From: Actinoplanes couchii
GTDB lineage: Bacteria > Actinomycetota > Actinomycetes > Mycobacteriales > Micromonosporaceae
Reading direction: 5' to 3'
Assembly (NCBI RefSeq): GCF_016862075.1
Contig: NZ_BOMG01000084.1
Span: 1-64,000, forward strand
Length of the DNA stretch: 64,000 nucleotides
Each line of letters opens with the position of its first letter. Within the stretch, counting starts at the first letter, position 1. Below the pieces are notes generated by a model. It was not told the origin of the DNA. It saw only the letters and a program-made list of their open reading frames with translations, and made no database searches. Shown here piece after piece: positions 44,916 through 52,959 of the stretch. Position numbers and translations under genes: made by a program.

Positions 44916-45272
44916 ATGGAGACTTCGATCCGGACGACCTCCGGCGACGACGGCATGGTCACCGTCACCGTTCTCGGCGAGGTCGACTTCTCGAACGCCG
45001 ACGAGGTGGCGCAGGCCCTGCACGACGCGATCACCGACTGGTCGCCGCAGGTGCTCCTGATCGACCTGGCCGATGCCACGTTCATCGATTCGACGGGTCT
45101 CGGCGCCCTGATCGAGGGCTATCGCACGGCGTCGGCGCAGGGCGCCGATTTCCGGGTGGTCAATCCGAGCGACACGTTCCGCCGGGTGCTGACGGTGACC
45201 GGTCTCTCCGATTTCTTCGGATTGATCGAGACGGAAATCGACACCGAACGGACCCAGGCGACCGGCGCCTGA
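44916..45272 (+). CDS. STAS-domain anti-sigma factor antagonist
   Basis: 118 aa: METSIRTTSGDDGMVTVTVLGEVDFSNADEVAQAL, then LIDLADATFIDSTGLGALIEGYRTA with the regulatory Ser-Thr. RsbV/SpoIIAA-like. No cognate RsbW is adjacent. The stop is 3 bp from the 26-bp att repeat, so before the AICE arrived the gene probably shared a terminator with the 6C RNA gene facing it. Confidence 0.92.
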   Translation: METSIRTTSGDDGMVTVTVLGEVDFSNADEVAQALHDAITDWSPQVLLIDLADATFIDSTGLGALIEGYRTASAQGADFRVVNPSDTFRRVLTVTGLSDFFGLIETEIDTERTQATGA

Positions 45273-45275
45273 AAA

Positions 45276-45301
45276 GGAACGACCCCCGTCGGGGGAGACG
45301 G
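45276..45301. repeat. attL copy of the 26-bp direct repeat
   Basis: Identical to 59902-59927 (core GACCCCCGTCGGGGGAGAC). Here the hairpin stem extends only 5 bp because the next bases are CAACAACT, whereas the right copy has a complete 8-bp stem belonging to the 6C RNA terminator. Confidence 0.88.
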
Positions 45302-46158
45302 CAACAACTCAATCTTGAACAGCGCCGGCGGTTGAAACCCGCAGCCAGCCTCACGCCTGACAACATCGACTGCCATCCGTTGTCGTCGGTTGTCGGTCCG
45401 GCCGCTGACTTTCTGCTGACTGGCTTCTACTTGTTGCGCAAGAACTTGATGCAGCCCGCAACACACCTGCCCTGGCTTGTCCCCGCATGCCGTTGATCTG
45501 CGAGTAAGACGTCACATCTGGCATCGCCTGCCAGTATCGAACGGCCTCGGACGGCCCACAGACGGCCCAGAGAAGAGTCGTCAGGACTTAGGAACAGCGA
45601 ACCGCCGACCTTCCAATTTTCGTACCAAGAGTCATCTTATCGACTGGCATCAGACAGGGGCACGCAACAATGCTGGTCCGAGATGAGACCGGGTTGTCGC
45701 CCGTAGCTGTCTGGTTCCATATGCGACTCACGCGTCTATGAGCAATCCGTAAGCAGCGCACGATCGCGAGCAGTGCACATAGGGGTGGACCGAGCGCCAG
45801 ACGGGGATGACTTCCTCATGAAGCGCCACCACCAGCAACAAAGCGCATACCAAAGATGCCATGTACACTTTGCCCGCAATGAACATCTTGTCATAAAATT
45901 CACTTACAATGCCCGTATTCCCATAAATACATTAATAAATGTAACTAGGCGTCGTCTATTCACGTTCCGATAGTAATTACTCTAAGCAGTGGGACCGCGT
46001 CATCCAGTCGGTAGGTTTTGACTCCCGATAACAAAATCCCAGCGAGGCCGCTAGGGGATGCAGGAGTCTTCAAATATTTGGTACAGACTAGGGTGGGGAA
46101 CCTACACTGAGCGCGGTTCATAGTCCGATCCCATAGATCTGCCGTTGAGGAGTGACAC
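45302..46158. other. 857-bp AT-rich left end of the AICE, no gene seen
   Basis: No credible coding frame. The G+C drops visibly, especially 45870-45990 with runs such as AATACATTAATAAATG. It should hold the integrase arm sites of attL and the promoter of the OLD-type gene; GGTAGGTTTTGACTCCCGATA (46009-46029) is one promoter-like stretch. Confidence 0.5.
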
Positions 46159-48051
46159 GTGAGGCTGATGAGGATTGACTTCGGCGGCTACCGGCGGCTA
46201 CACGACACTGGGTGCAATGTTGACAGCAAACTTATCGCTTTCATTGGCCCGAATGAAGCAGGTAAAAGTAGCGTTCTTCAAGGCCTGGCGGAGTTGAACC
46301 GTCTAAAGCCTTTCACAAGTTCGCAGATCGCAAGGCGAGGCGCTAAAAAGGGTGGTCAGATCGTTTCGGCAACCTTCATCCTTGGCGATAATGACATTAC
46401 TGAGCTTGCCAAACGCGGAGTAATAGCCGAAGCCGGCACCCGAGAATCCCTACGGAAAATGATTGATGGCAGGCGAACCGTACTTTACGATCCGCCCATT
46501 TCGCGAAATTGGGACCACTTGAATGGGCTGTATGAAAAATATCTGCTCATGATTAAAGAGGTAATGAAATTAGATCCGTCCCTGCCCAAGAAGTTGGAAA
46601 GAAAATTTTCGGATCTTATCGTTATCCTAAAAAATCAGCAGGAAGCTTCCGATGAAAAGCTGGATTCAATCGAACTAGCTGAGGAGGAGTTGAGCCGCGC
46701 ATCCGTAAAGTCCGCCAAAATTGGACCAGTAATTGAAGAGATTTTGGAAGAGCTAAGGTCATCTCCATTTTCGCGAGTTCAGGAATATATGAAGACGGGC
46801 CGCCCAGGCTTTATCCTGTATGACGCGAATCAGCGTCTACTGGAGACACGCTACGATCTCTCCGATGCAGAGGTAGCATTGGGTCCACCTCAGCCTCTTG
46901 TAGATGTTCTAGCATTGGCGAATTTGGACCTAGATGAGCTTGCAGCGGTGCTTGAATCCGGAAATCTTGCAAAAACAAAAACTTTACTGAAGGCCGGAAA
47001 TAAAAAGCTACGTGAGCTAATTACTCCGGCTTGGCAGCAATCAGAGATTACTCTGCATTTAGAGAACGAGGGGAGTCATCTACTCGTTCTAGTGGACGAG
47101 CTTGACGAAAATGGTGCTGTCACCACACTTGACGAACGTAGTGACGGATTGCGGGCCTTCTTGGCAATGTTCTGTTTTGTTCTTGCTAGAACTCTGCGAA
47201 ATCCAGCACCGTCCAACCCTGTAATCTTGTTGCTGGACGAAGCGGATCGGCACCTACATTATGATGCTCAAGCCGATCTAGTAAACGTTTTGATGGAGCA
47301 ATCTGAAGTCAGTCAGGTCTTATATACAACGCATTCACCCGGATGCCTTCCCCCTGATCTGGGTACCTCCGTTCGCCTCGTTGAGCCAGACGCCGCTAGT
47401 CCAGATATCAGCCACCTGAGGAATGGTTTCTGGAGTTCGAGTGCAATCGGATTTAGCCCTCTTCTGGTCGCCATGGGAGCAGGCGCTGCCGCTTTTTCGG
47501 CATGCAGGAAGGCGGTGCTTGCCGAAGGAGCCACCGAAATGATCCTGCTCCCAACCCTAATCCGCTTAGCCACAAATCTGGCCTCGCTTGATTACCAAGT
47601 GGCGCCAGGTCTTTCAGGGCTGAAGAAAAATGGTCTTGGAGTGGATGAGATTGCGGCAAGGGTTGCATATCTTCTCGATGGCGATGCAGGTGGAATCGCT
47701 ATAAAGAAGCTTCTTGAAGCGACCGGGGTACCGGAAGAAGTAGTTGTTTCACTTCCTCGAAATAAGGCTATTGAGGATCTCGTTTCAAGATCCTGCTATC
47801 TCGCAGCTTTCGAGCATATTCGCCAAGAGGGCTCCACGTCTGTCGTGCCGCTAGAAATCTCCGATAAGACGAGTTCTACACTTGGAAAACAGATCGAAGA
47901 GGCGGCCAAGTTGGGCGGCATCAAGGTTCCTGGCAAAATTGCCGTAGCAAATTACCTAGTACAAAATCCGCAAAAAATTGTTTTAACGGAGGCAAATCGT
48001 AGAACGCTTGTCGCTTTGCATGAAAGCTTCTGTAAGATTTTTTCCATTTAA
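46159..48051 (+). CDS. OLD-family ATP-dependent nuclease (AAA ATPase + TOPRIM)
   Basis: 630 aa from GTG 46159 (GAGGAG upstream). ABC/SMC-like ATPase: Walker A FIGPNEAGKSSVLQGL, long helical insert, signature LDERSDGLRAFLAMF, Walker B VILLLDEADRHLHYD, H-loop LYTTHSPGCLP. C-terminal TOPRIM: AVLAEGATEMILLPTLI (catalytic Glu) and VAYLLDGDAGGIAIKKL (DxD). Codon use is AT-rich, unlike all neighbours, showing recent transfer. OLD proteins act in phage defence, alone (P2 Old) or with a helicase (Gabija); no UvrD-like partner is adjacent, so a class 1 OLD or a pair with the next gene is possible. Confidence 0.87.
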   Translation: MRLMRIDFGGYRRLHDTGCNVDSKLIAFIGPNEAGKSSVLQGLAELNRLKPFTSSQIARRGAKKGGQIVSATFILGDNDITELAKRGVIAEAGTRESLRKMIDGRRTVLYDPPISRNWDHLNGLYEKYLLMIKEVMKLDPSLPKKLERKFSDLIVILKNQQEASDEKLDSIELAEEELSRASVKSAKIGPVIEEILEELRSSPFSRVQEYMKTGRPGFILYDANQRLLETRYDLSDAEVALGPPQPLVDVLALANLDLDELAAVLESGNLAKTKTLLKAGNKKLRELITPAWQQSEITLHLENEGSHLLVLVDELDENGAVTTLDERSDGLRAFLAMFCFVLARTLRNPAPSNPVILLLDEADRHLHYDAQADLVNVLMEQSEVSQVLYTTHSPGCLPPDLGTSVRLVEPDAASPDISHLRNGFWSSSAIGFSPLLVAMGAGAAAFSACRKAVLAEGATEMILLPTLIRLATNLASLDYQVAPGLSGLKKNGLGVDEIAARVAYLLDGDAGGIAIKKLLEATGVPEEVVVSLPRNKAIEDLVSRSCYLAAFEHIRQEGSTSVVPLEISDKTSSTLGKQIEEAAKLGGIKVPGKIAVANYLVQNPQKIVLTEANRRTLVALHESFCKIFSI

Positions 48052-48087
48052 TTCTTATGGCAGGGCAAACTTCGTCGCCTAGTTTCT

Positions 48088-48109
48088 GGCAGCCGCAATG
48101 ATGGCTGCC
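48088..48109. terminator. Hairpin between convergent cargo genes
   Basis: GGCAGCC (48088-48094) pairs with GGCTGCC (48103-48109), loop GCAATGAT. The unit TTCTGGCAGCC recurs at 48114-48124, giving an alternative pairing. Confidence 0.55.
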
Positions 48110-48128
48110 CTGCTTCTGGCAGCCATCA

Positions 48129-48848
48129 TCAGGTCGTGCCGTCAAGGATGCCGTCGTGCTCATAGCGCATCTGCGTCAGCAGTAGGCTGCCGAGCCCCAA
48201 CACACCGAGCGCGTATCGTTTAGCATCGTCGCGCTTTTGGATTCGATGCCGGTCTACATTACTCAGCGCCTGCGCGAACCCCATGCCGAGGAATCGCCAG
48301 CCCTCGAACTCGCCTGCCTGTTTACCGAGGCGATAGGCGCTGCTGTCGCCGAACACCTCTAGGTAGAGCTGCTTACCGACGAGGTTGTTGCCGTTCCTAT
48401 CTTTCGGCTCGCCCGCCCAATTCCGGATATGGTTTTCCACGAAGATGGCGGTCTGGCTGGCCACCTTGCCCCACTCGCCGTCTTCAACCTCCGTTTTGAT
48501 GTGAGCCCATAACTCTGGGTCAAATGCATGCTCGTCAATGGGCTCATCCCCACCCATGAGCTGCAACTCGTACAAAGCAGCATCGATCAGTCCAATGGCT
48601 TGGCTCACGCCGCCCTTACGGGCGTCGGCATACACCGAACCGGGCATTCCCGAATACGCCACCATTGGCGAGTAGTGGATCTTGTCGAACCTGGCGACAA
48701 GGTTATTTTCTTCCCCAAGCGAGCGAACGATGAGCATGCGAACGCGTGGACGCCATGAGTCGATGCCCTCCACGCGATGAAACAGGCCACGAGCTTCCGC
48801 CTCGGCCTTCAACTTGTTGAGTTCCTCGATAGCCACTGCGGGACGCAT
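48129..48848 (-). CDS. TIGR02391/Ymh-like protein, possible defence partner
   Basis: 239 aa, soluble. The C-terminal region GKQLYLEVFGDSSAYRLGKQAGEFEGWRFLGMGFAQALSNVDRHRIQKRDDAKRYALGVLGLGSLLLTQM has the shape of the Ymh family (a conserved GxxxALxNxxxH-type motif, here GFAQALSNVDRH), often found in prophages and defence islands and thought to be RNase/nuclease-like (HEPN-related) from the R-x4-H pattern. N-terminal half MRPAVAIEELNKLKAEAEARGLFHRVEG. It converges with the OLD gene. Normal G+C, so it joined separately or earlier. Confidence 0.55.
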   Translation of the reverse strand: MRPAVAIEELNKLKAEAEARGLFHRVEGIDSWRPRVRMLIVRSLGEENNLVARFDKIHYSPMVAYSGMPGSVYADARKGGVSQAIGLIDAALYELQLMGGDEPIDEHAFDPELWAHIKTEVEDGEWGKVASQTAIFVENHIRNWAGEPKDRNGNNLVGKQLYLEVFGDSSAYRLGKQAGEFEGWRFLGMGFAQALSNVDRHRIQKRDDAKRYALGVLGLGSLLLTQMRYEHDGILDGTT

Positions 48849-48903
48849 GCGGTGACCCTACTGCCTGCCCGGTGTACGGGCACCTGGGTTCCATCGCCCA
48901 AGC

Positions 48904-49119
48904 TCACCGTGTCCACTTCAAGAACCGCTCGAATAGTACGGCCGACGGAGTGGGGGGAAGGTCGAAAACTGCTTCGTCGAGACGACTCCACATGTAGGTG
49001 GCCAACTCGGGGAGAGGCATCTCGCCTCGGAGTGATTCACGGGCCGGATCGCAGGGCCACGTCTGGTCGCACACCACGCAGTCCCAGGAAGGACGCACGG
49101 CAGCGTGGTCGATGGTCAT
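48904..49119 (-). CDS. Small AICE/plasmid-type protein with Cys motif
   Basis: 71 aa: MTIDHAAVRPSWDCVVCDQTWPCDPARESLRGEM, then helices ending LFERFLKWTR. CxxC...C suggests a metal site. Closely similar small proteins of unknown function are common next to regulators in actinomycete mobile elements, from memory. ATG 49119 overlaps the upstream stop (ATGA). Confidence 0.7.
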   Translation of the reverse strand: MTIDHAAVRPSWDCVVCDQTWPCDPARESLRGEMPLPELATYMWSRLDEAVFDLPPTPSAVLFERFLKWTR

Positions 49120-49301
49120 GGGGCCTTCGGTCCCTCGTAGACCCCAGGGGCAAGGCGCGAGAACCCGTTTCGGGGATCTTCCGCCAGCAGGGCCAGCAAA
49201 GGGATGGTCTGTCCAGAGAAGCGCTCAGTTTCCGTAGCACCCCATTCGTCGATCTGGGGCGAGCCATTCTCGGTTACCAGTTTCCACTTGGCCCGTGACA
49301 T
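49116..49301 (-). CDS. Small hypothetical protein coupled to the Cys-motif gene
   Basis: 61 aa: MSRAKWKLVTENGSPQIDEWGATETERFSGQTIPLLALLAEDPRNGFSRLAPGVYEGPKAP. No TM or signal. The stop overlaps the start of the gene at 48904, so they are co-translated. It diverges from the GntR gene. I recall this pair in other actinomycete elements but not a function. Confidence 0.65.
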   Translation of the reverse strand: MSRAKWKLVTENGSPQIDEWGATETERFSGQTIPLLALLAEDPRNGFSRLAPGVYEGPKAP

Positions 49302-49329
49302 TAGTTCCCGCTTTCCACGTTGGCGCGTT

Positions 49330-49400
49330 CCAACAAGTCGGATTCATATGTTCATGCTCGTACAAGCTTGTTCTAGGACGTACAAAGACGTAGTTAGTGT
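49330..49400. promoter_or_regulatory. Divergent control region before the GntR gene
   Basis: ACAAGCTTGT (49362-49371) is a 10-bp perfect palindrome, and the half TACAA recurs at 49361 and 49380. GntR proteins of pSAM2-type elements (KorSA) repress their own and transfer promoters from TTGT/ACAA-type sites, so this is a candidate operator. Confidence 0.4.
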
Positions 49401-49410
49401 TATTTGGTCG

Positions 49411-49689
49411 ATGGCGGTCATTTACCTTCGGGATGTGATCGAGCCAGATGGACCTGTGCCGCCCTATCTCCAGCTCGCCGACATCCTTGCCGGGCGGATT
49501 GCTCGCGAGGATTGGCAGCCCAACCGGCCGATTCCGAGCGAGTTTCAGCTTGTCCAGGAGTTCGGGGTGGCGCGCGGAACCGCGCGCCGTGCCGTGGCGG
49601 TACTTCGTGAGCGCGGTCTGGTTTTCACTGTGCCGCACCGAGGAACGTACGTTGCGAAGGCTGCACCCGGACCTGCTGACGAGGGCTGA
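49411..49689 (+). CDS. GntR-family regulator (KorSA-like)
   Basis: 92 aa: only the winged-helix DNA-binding domain is present (PPYLQLADILAGRIAREDWQPNRPIPSEFQLVQEFGVARGTARRAVAVLRERGLVFTVPHRGTYV), with no effector domain. That compact form is typical of KorSA-type repressors that silence AICE transfer and replication. ATG 49411 lacks a good ribosome site; the start may be leaderless after TAGTTAGTGTTAT. Confidence 0.85.
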   Translation: MAVIYLRDVIEPDGPVPPYLQLADILAGRIAREDWQPNRPIPSEFQLVQEFGVARGTARRAVAVLRERGLVFTVPHRGTYVAKAAPGPADEG

Positions 49690-49716
49690 TCACCGCCCTG
49701 ACTCCCGAACTGTGGG

Positions 49717-50040
49717 TCACGGTTCGATCGTCTCGTCGATGATCCACTGCACGTAGGCGGGATTGCCGAAGAACGTCATTGCGACGACGGATGGAACCTC
49801 GTAAGGGTGCTCGCGGTTCGCTCGGTCGATGATGTGGGGGACGAGGCTGCTCCGAGTGTGCAGCACGACCCGTGCCTCCGGCTTGTCGTAAATCTCGCCC
49901 TGCCAGCGATAGATGGACCGGATGGGCTCGATGACGTTACCCGATGCAACGAGCCGGTCATTCACCAAGCGTCGAGTGAATTCGATGAGCCAATCGACCT
50001 CAGGCGCGTTGATGAAGACTTCGCACACTTCGTCGCTCAT
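49717..50040 (-). CDS. CutA1-like protein
   Basis: 107 aa. IEFTRRLVNDRLVASGNVIEPIRSIYRWQGEIYDKPEARVVLHTRSSLVPHIIDRANREHPYEVPSVVAMTF follows CutA1 (ferredoxin-like trimer) from end to end: IxSIYxWxGEI, TR, EHPYEVP and final GNPAYVQWI. The usual LAACV is RLVASG here. Named for divalent-metal tolerance in E. coli, but the biochemical role is unsettled. ATG is four bases from the XRE stop overlap (50037-50040), so coupled with it. Confidence 0.85.
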   Translation of the reverse strand: MSDEVCEVFINAPEVDWLIEFTRRLVNDRLVASGNVIEPIRSIYRWQGEIYDKPEARVVLHTRSSLVPHIIDRANREHPYEVPSVVAMTFFGNPAYVQWIIDETIEP

Positions 50041-50645
50041 GCTGCTTCTTTCTCATCGCGGAGCTTGGTGATCGTGTCGCGGGCCTCGTCTTCGGTGCGC
50101 GCCATGCCGCCGTAGCCGGTGACGATTTTCCCGTCATGGCTTACGCCTACCCATCGCCCTTCGAGGCGCTGCCCGTGCGGGTGGAGCACGAAGTACAGCG
50201 TGCCCTTGGACCGGATGGAGCCGTCATCGGCTGCGTACCACCCCATGAGGACTTCGTTGTCCCAGACGCGCAGCTCGCCGCGCCAGTGGTAGCCGCCGTC
50301 CTCGACCGGCCTTCCCCGGGCGATGGTCTGAAGGCTGATCAGGTCGCCCTGCTGGCGAAGCTGCACCGGCTGTACGGCGATTACCTCCTTTGAGTCCTTG
50401 AAGCTCTGCCAGGACGTCCACCAGTCGCCCGACAGGTTCACCTTGTGGCTCGGGATGCCGGCTAGCTCGCCGACCGAGATTTTGAGTGCGTTCGCGATCG
50501 CCACCGCGACCGACAGCACGGGTTGCTGTTCGCCTGCCTCGTAGCGCCTGATCTGCCGCTTGTCCACTCCGGCAGCGGTAGCTAGGTCGACCTGGGACAT
50601 ACCCAGCTCGGCCCGCCGCTGGCGGAGGACGTCTGCCATCTCCAT
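50037..50645 (-). CDS. XRE-family regulator with C-terminal sensing domain
   Basis: 202 aa. HTH: MADVLRQRRAELGMSQVDLATAAGVDKRQIRRYEAGEQQPVLSVAVAIANAL; the C-terminal domain (NLSGDWWTSWQSFKD ... DLISLQTIARGRP ... YHWRGELRVWDNEVLMGWYAADDGSIRSKGTLYFVLHPHGQRLEGRWVG) is beta-rich with many Trp, a lipocalin-like or ligand-binding barrel seen in other AICE regulators. Its upstream region carries a four-copy operator array, so it probably represses both its own promoter and the divergent transfer operon. ATG 50645 chosen; 50639 also possible. Confidence 0.85.
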   Translation of the reverse strand: MEMADVLRQRRAELGMSQVDLATAAGVDKRQIRRYEAGEQQPVLSVAVAIANALKISVGELAGIPSHKVNLSGDWWTSWQSFKDSKEVIAVQPVQLRQQGDLISLQTIARGRPVEDGGYHWRGELRVWDNEVLMGWYAADDGSIRSKGTLYFVLHPHGQRLEGRWVGVSHDGKIVTGYGGMARTEDEARDTITKLRDEKEAA

Positions 50646-50660
50646 GCCCCCATCTTCCGG

Positions 50661-50765
50661 GGACGGATGAGTCCCTGCAAGGAGACCCCTCGGTCCCTGA
50701 TGGGACGGATTGGTCCTTGAAATAGGGACGGATGAGTCTTCATGATCTGGGGGACGGATAAGTCC
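50661..50765. promoter_or_regulatory. Four-copy operator array GGACGGATNNGTCY
   Basis: Copies at 50661-50674 (GGACGGATGAGTCC), 50703-50716 (GGACGGATTGGTCC), 50726-50739 (GGACGGATGAGTCT) and 50752-50765 (GGACGGATAAGTCC), all in one orientation and each an interrupted dyad GGAC...GTCC. Centre spacings are 42, 23 and 26 bp. A fifth overlapping dyad GTCCCTGATGGGAC occurs at 50693-50706. It lies between the XRE gene (-) and the transfer operon (+). Confidence 0.85.
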
Positions 50766-51034
50766 CCTCCTTGGGGACCTGCAAGTCACAACATGCCTGT
50801 GCTCCCTGCTCAGCATGGCTTTGGCAAGTGAGTTCCACGGCGGTTCCGGTGCGCCTGCTCCTCAGGCAGGAAGGCCGGTACGTGCCTTGTTCTCTGACAA
50901 CTGCTCCACCAGGGCTCGTGGCTTCCCTCCGAATAAGGCCACCGCGCGCCGGGCTCAGGTGCGGCGCACCCCTCAACCCTTTCGCTGGTCGGCGCGGCAT
51001 CCGCCGTGTCGGCCCTGCTCCTGGAGGACTTCCC
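50766..51034. promoter_or_regulatory. Leader of the transfer/replication operon
   Basis: 269 bp without a clear gene between the operator array and the DUF6284-like gene. Some short plus frames are open, but none has a start with a ribosome site. It presumably carries the operon promoter and untranslated leader. Confidence 0.35.
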
Positions 51035-51286
51035 GTGAGGGATTTCGACTTCATCACCGAGCCGACCGCCGCCGACCTGGCCGCGATCGAGTCGGAAGAA
51101 CCGCTGCTCAACGCCGAGTTCGAGTGGCTGCTCGCTGAGATGAACCTGCTGACCGCGATCGAGCGTGGCCGGGTGGACGAGCTGGACACGCGCCGGGTGC
51201 GCCGCGCCGAGCGTGCGGTGATCCGCGAGACGTTCGCTCACGTGGCCCGGCTGACCCGGTCGACGTCCACGCCCCACGCCGCCTGA
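51035..51286 (+). CDS. DUF6284-like small AICE protein
   Basis: 83 aa from GTG 51035, GGAGG at 51023-51027. VRDFDFITEPTAADLAAIESEEPLLNAEFEWLLAEMNLL is the start pattern I recall for DUF6284, a family found at the head of AICE/plasmid transfer operons; two long amphipathic helices, no TM. Role unknown. Its stop overlaps the next mini-gene (TGATG). Confidence 0.75.
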   Translation: MRDFDFITEPTAADLAAIESEEPLLNAEFEWLLAEMNLLTAIERGRVDELDTRRVRRAERAVIRETFAHVARLTRSTSTPHAA

Positions 51287-51348
51287 TGGCCCGCAACCGC
51301 ATCCCGCGCTCGCTCGGCGAGTGCCTGACTTGCTGGGAGAACCGATGA
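51286..51348 (+). CDS. 20-residue mini-ORF coupled on both sides
   Basis: MARNRIPRSLGECLTCWENR: ATG 51286 overlaps the previous stop (TGATG) and its TGA overlaps the next ATG (ATGA, 51345-51348). CLTC could be a metal or redox pair. It may be a true small protein or a relay that carries ribosomes to the next gene. Confidence 0.45.
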   Translation: MARNRIPRSLGECLTCWENR

Positions 51349-52112
51349 CCACCACCACAACCGGTAGCGCCTACCCGCGCACCGTCGACGAGCTGATCCC
51401 GCACGCCCGCGACTTGGCCGACCGGCTCGGCACGCTGCCGAGCCGCAACACGTTGATGAAGACCTTCCGCGTCGGCTCCCACAAGGCCAACGCGCTGCTC
51501 ACCGCACTTGCCCCCGCCCCGGCCGTGCCCGTGCCGGCCGATCCCGAGCCGGTCGAACCGCCCCCGGCCGCCGACCCGGTGCCGCTGGTGGTGCCGGACG
51601 AGATGCCCCCGCTGCTCGATGCGCCCCGCCCGGTCGCCGAGCCGGTCACCGTCGCTCCGGACGCACCTGAGAAGGAGCCGGAGCCGAAGCGGCGCCGCCC
51701 GGTCGTATGGCCGGTCCTGATTCTGTGTCTGCCCGCGTTCGTCGCGATCTGGGGCGGCTGGGTGGAAATGGGCAAGCTGACCGGCTTCGGCATGGTCACC
51801 CTGCTACCCGGCATCGCCGACTTCCAGATCAACACGGCGATCACGCTGCCGATCGGCGTCGAGACGTACGCCGCGTACGCGCTCTACGCGTGGCTATCGG
51901 GTCTGGCTACCGGCGAGGCTCGGGCGTTCGCGAAGTGGTCGGCGCTCGCGTCGCTGCTGCTCGGCGGACTCGGTCAGGTCGCCTATCACCTGATGGCCGC
52001 CGCCGGGTGGACCACTGCCCCGTGGCAGATCACCGCGGCTGTCTCCTGCATCCCGGTCGCCGTGCTCGGCATGGGCGCGGCCCTGGCTCACCTGATGCAC
52101 AAGAGCAAGTAG
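51345..52112 (+). CDS. Spd-like membrane protein with N-terminal DNA-binding-like domain
   Basis: 255 aa. Residues 1-50 (RTVDELIPHARDLADRLGTLPSRNTLMKTFRVGSHKANALLTAL) look like an HTH, followed by a long Pro/Glu/Val linker to about 115, then four TMs (VVWPVLILCLPAFVAIWGGWVEM, TLLPGIADFQINTAITLPIGVETYAAYALYAWLSG, SALASLLLGGLGQVAYHLMAAAG, ITAAVSCIPVAVLGMGAALAHLM). The DUF2637-like TM core is common in AICE spread (Spd) proteins assisting intramycelial transfer. Confidence 0.78.
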   Translation: MTTTTTGSAYPRTVDELIPHARDLADRLGTLPSRNTLMKTFRVGSHKANALLTALAPAPAVPVPADPEPVEPPPAADPVPLVVPDEMPPLLDAPRPVAEPVTVAPDAPEKEPEPKRRRPVVWPVLILCLPAFVAIWGGWVEMGKLTGFGMVTLLPGIADFQINTAITLPIGVETYAAYALYAWLSGLATGEARAFAKWSALASLLLGGLGQVAYHLMAAAGWTTAPWQITAAVSCIPVAVLGMGAALAHLMHKSK

Positions 52113-52204
52113 CTCCGCCCGACGGCACGGCCCAAGGCCTGCAAGCAACGCGCCGTGCCGTCGGTCACCCCTTCAGTCACCAGGACCTTCAGGAGGTCAC
52201 CAGT

Positions 52205-52660
52205 ATGGCAAGCAACGGCATGGCCGCGACATTCGCCGCTGTGTTCATCGCCCTGTGGGTAGCCCATCAGGTCGCCGATCACTGGATCCAGACGCAATAC
52301 CAGGCCGACCGCAAGGGGCATCCCGGTTGGTCCGGCCGTATCGCCTGCGCCGCTCACGTGACCAGCTACACCGCCACGGCGGCCGTCGCCGTCGTCGCCC
52401 TGGCCGTCGCGCTCGACCTGCACCTGAGCCCGTGGCGTGTCGTGGCCGGGCTGACGGTCTCTGCGGTCACGCACTACATCGCCGACCGGCGTACGCCGTT
52501 GAAGCGGCTCGCCGTGCTGCTCGGCGCTGACCGGTTCTACGCCCTCGGCGTTCCCCGGCCCGGCCGCGACGACAACCCGTCGCTCGGGACCGGCGCGTAC
52601 GCCCTGGATCAGTCCTTCCACTACGCGTGGCTGTTCGTCGCTGCGCTGATCATCGCCTGA
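52205..52660 (+). CDS. Small DUF3307-like/Spd membrane protein
   Basis: 151 aa, ATG 52205 with GGAGG. TMs at about 5-25 (AATFAAVFIALWVAHQVADHWIQT), 50-70, 78-95 and the C-terminus; polar HQVADHWIQTQYQADRKG and SAVTHYIADRRTPLKRLA carry conserved His/Asp. Similar genes precede the translocase in AICEs. Likely part of the transfer/spread apparatus; exact role unknown. The 92 bp upstream (52113-52204) are untranslated. Confidence 0.7.
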   Translation: MASNGMAATFAAVFIALWVAHQVADHWIQTQYQADRKGHPGWSGRIACAAHVTSYTATAAVAVVALAVALDLHLSPWRVVAGLTVSAVTHYIADRRTPLKRLAVLLGADRFYALGVPRPGRDDNPSLGTGAYALDQSFHYAWLFVAALIIA

Positions 52661-52674
52661 GCGGAAGCCTGCTG

Positions 52675-52959
52675 ATGACCACACAGGATCTGATCACCGG
52701 TCCGGCGACCCGGACCGAGTCCGCCGTCTACCCGATGCCCGCGCCCGACGATGACGCCCGGTTCACCCTCGGGCTGACCCTCGACATCGGCAAGGTGCTC
52801 GCCGCGCACGGCTACCCGCCGATCCGGTCCGGCACGGACCACGTGCGCTTGCAGTCGGCCCTTTTCGGCTTTCTCTACACCCTCACCCCGGCGGCATCGC
52901 CGCTGCTCTACCCCCTCGCAGACCCGGGCACGAGCGACGCAACGGAGGACCGTCCGTGA
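52675..52959 (+). CDS. Small hypothetical protein before the translocase
   Basis: 94 aa: MTTQDLITGPATRTESAVYPMPAPDDDARFTLGLTLDIGKVLAAHGYPPIRSGTDHVRLQSALFGFLY. Soluble; the DIGKVLAAHGYPP...D...L..ALF.FLY pattern recurs in AICEs from memory. The stop overlaps the traB-like GTG (GTGA), indicating coupling. Function unknown. Confidence 0.7.
   Translation: MTTQDLITGPATRTESAVYPMPAPDDDARFTLGLTLDIGKVLAAHGYPPIRSGTDHVRLQSALFGFLYTLTPAASPLLYPLADPGTSDATEDRP

Noticed and set aside
45477..45973. Short frames at the AICE left end (for example 45773-45973)
   Set aside because: No ribosome sites, atypical composition and no similarity to known small AICE proteins.
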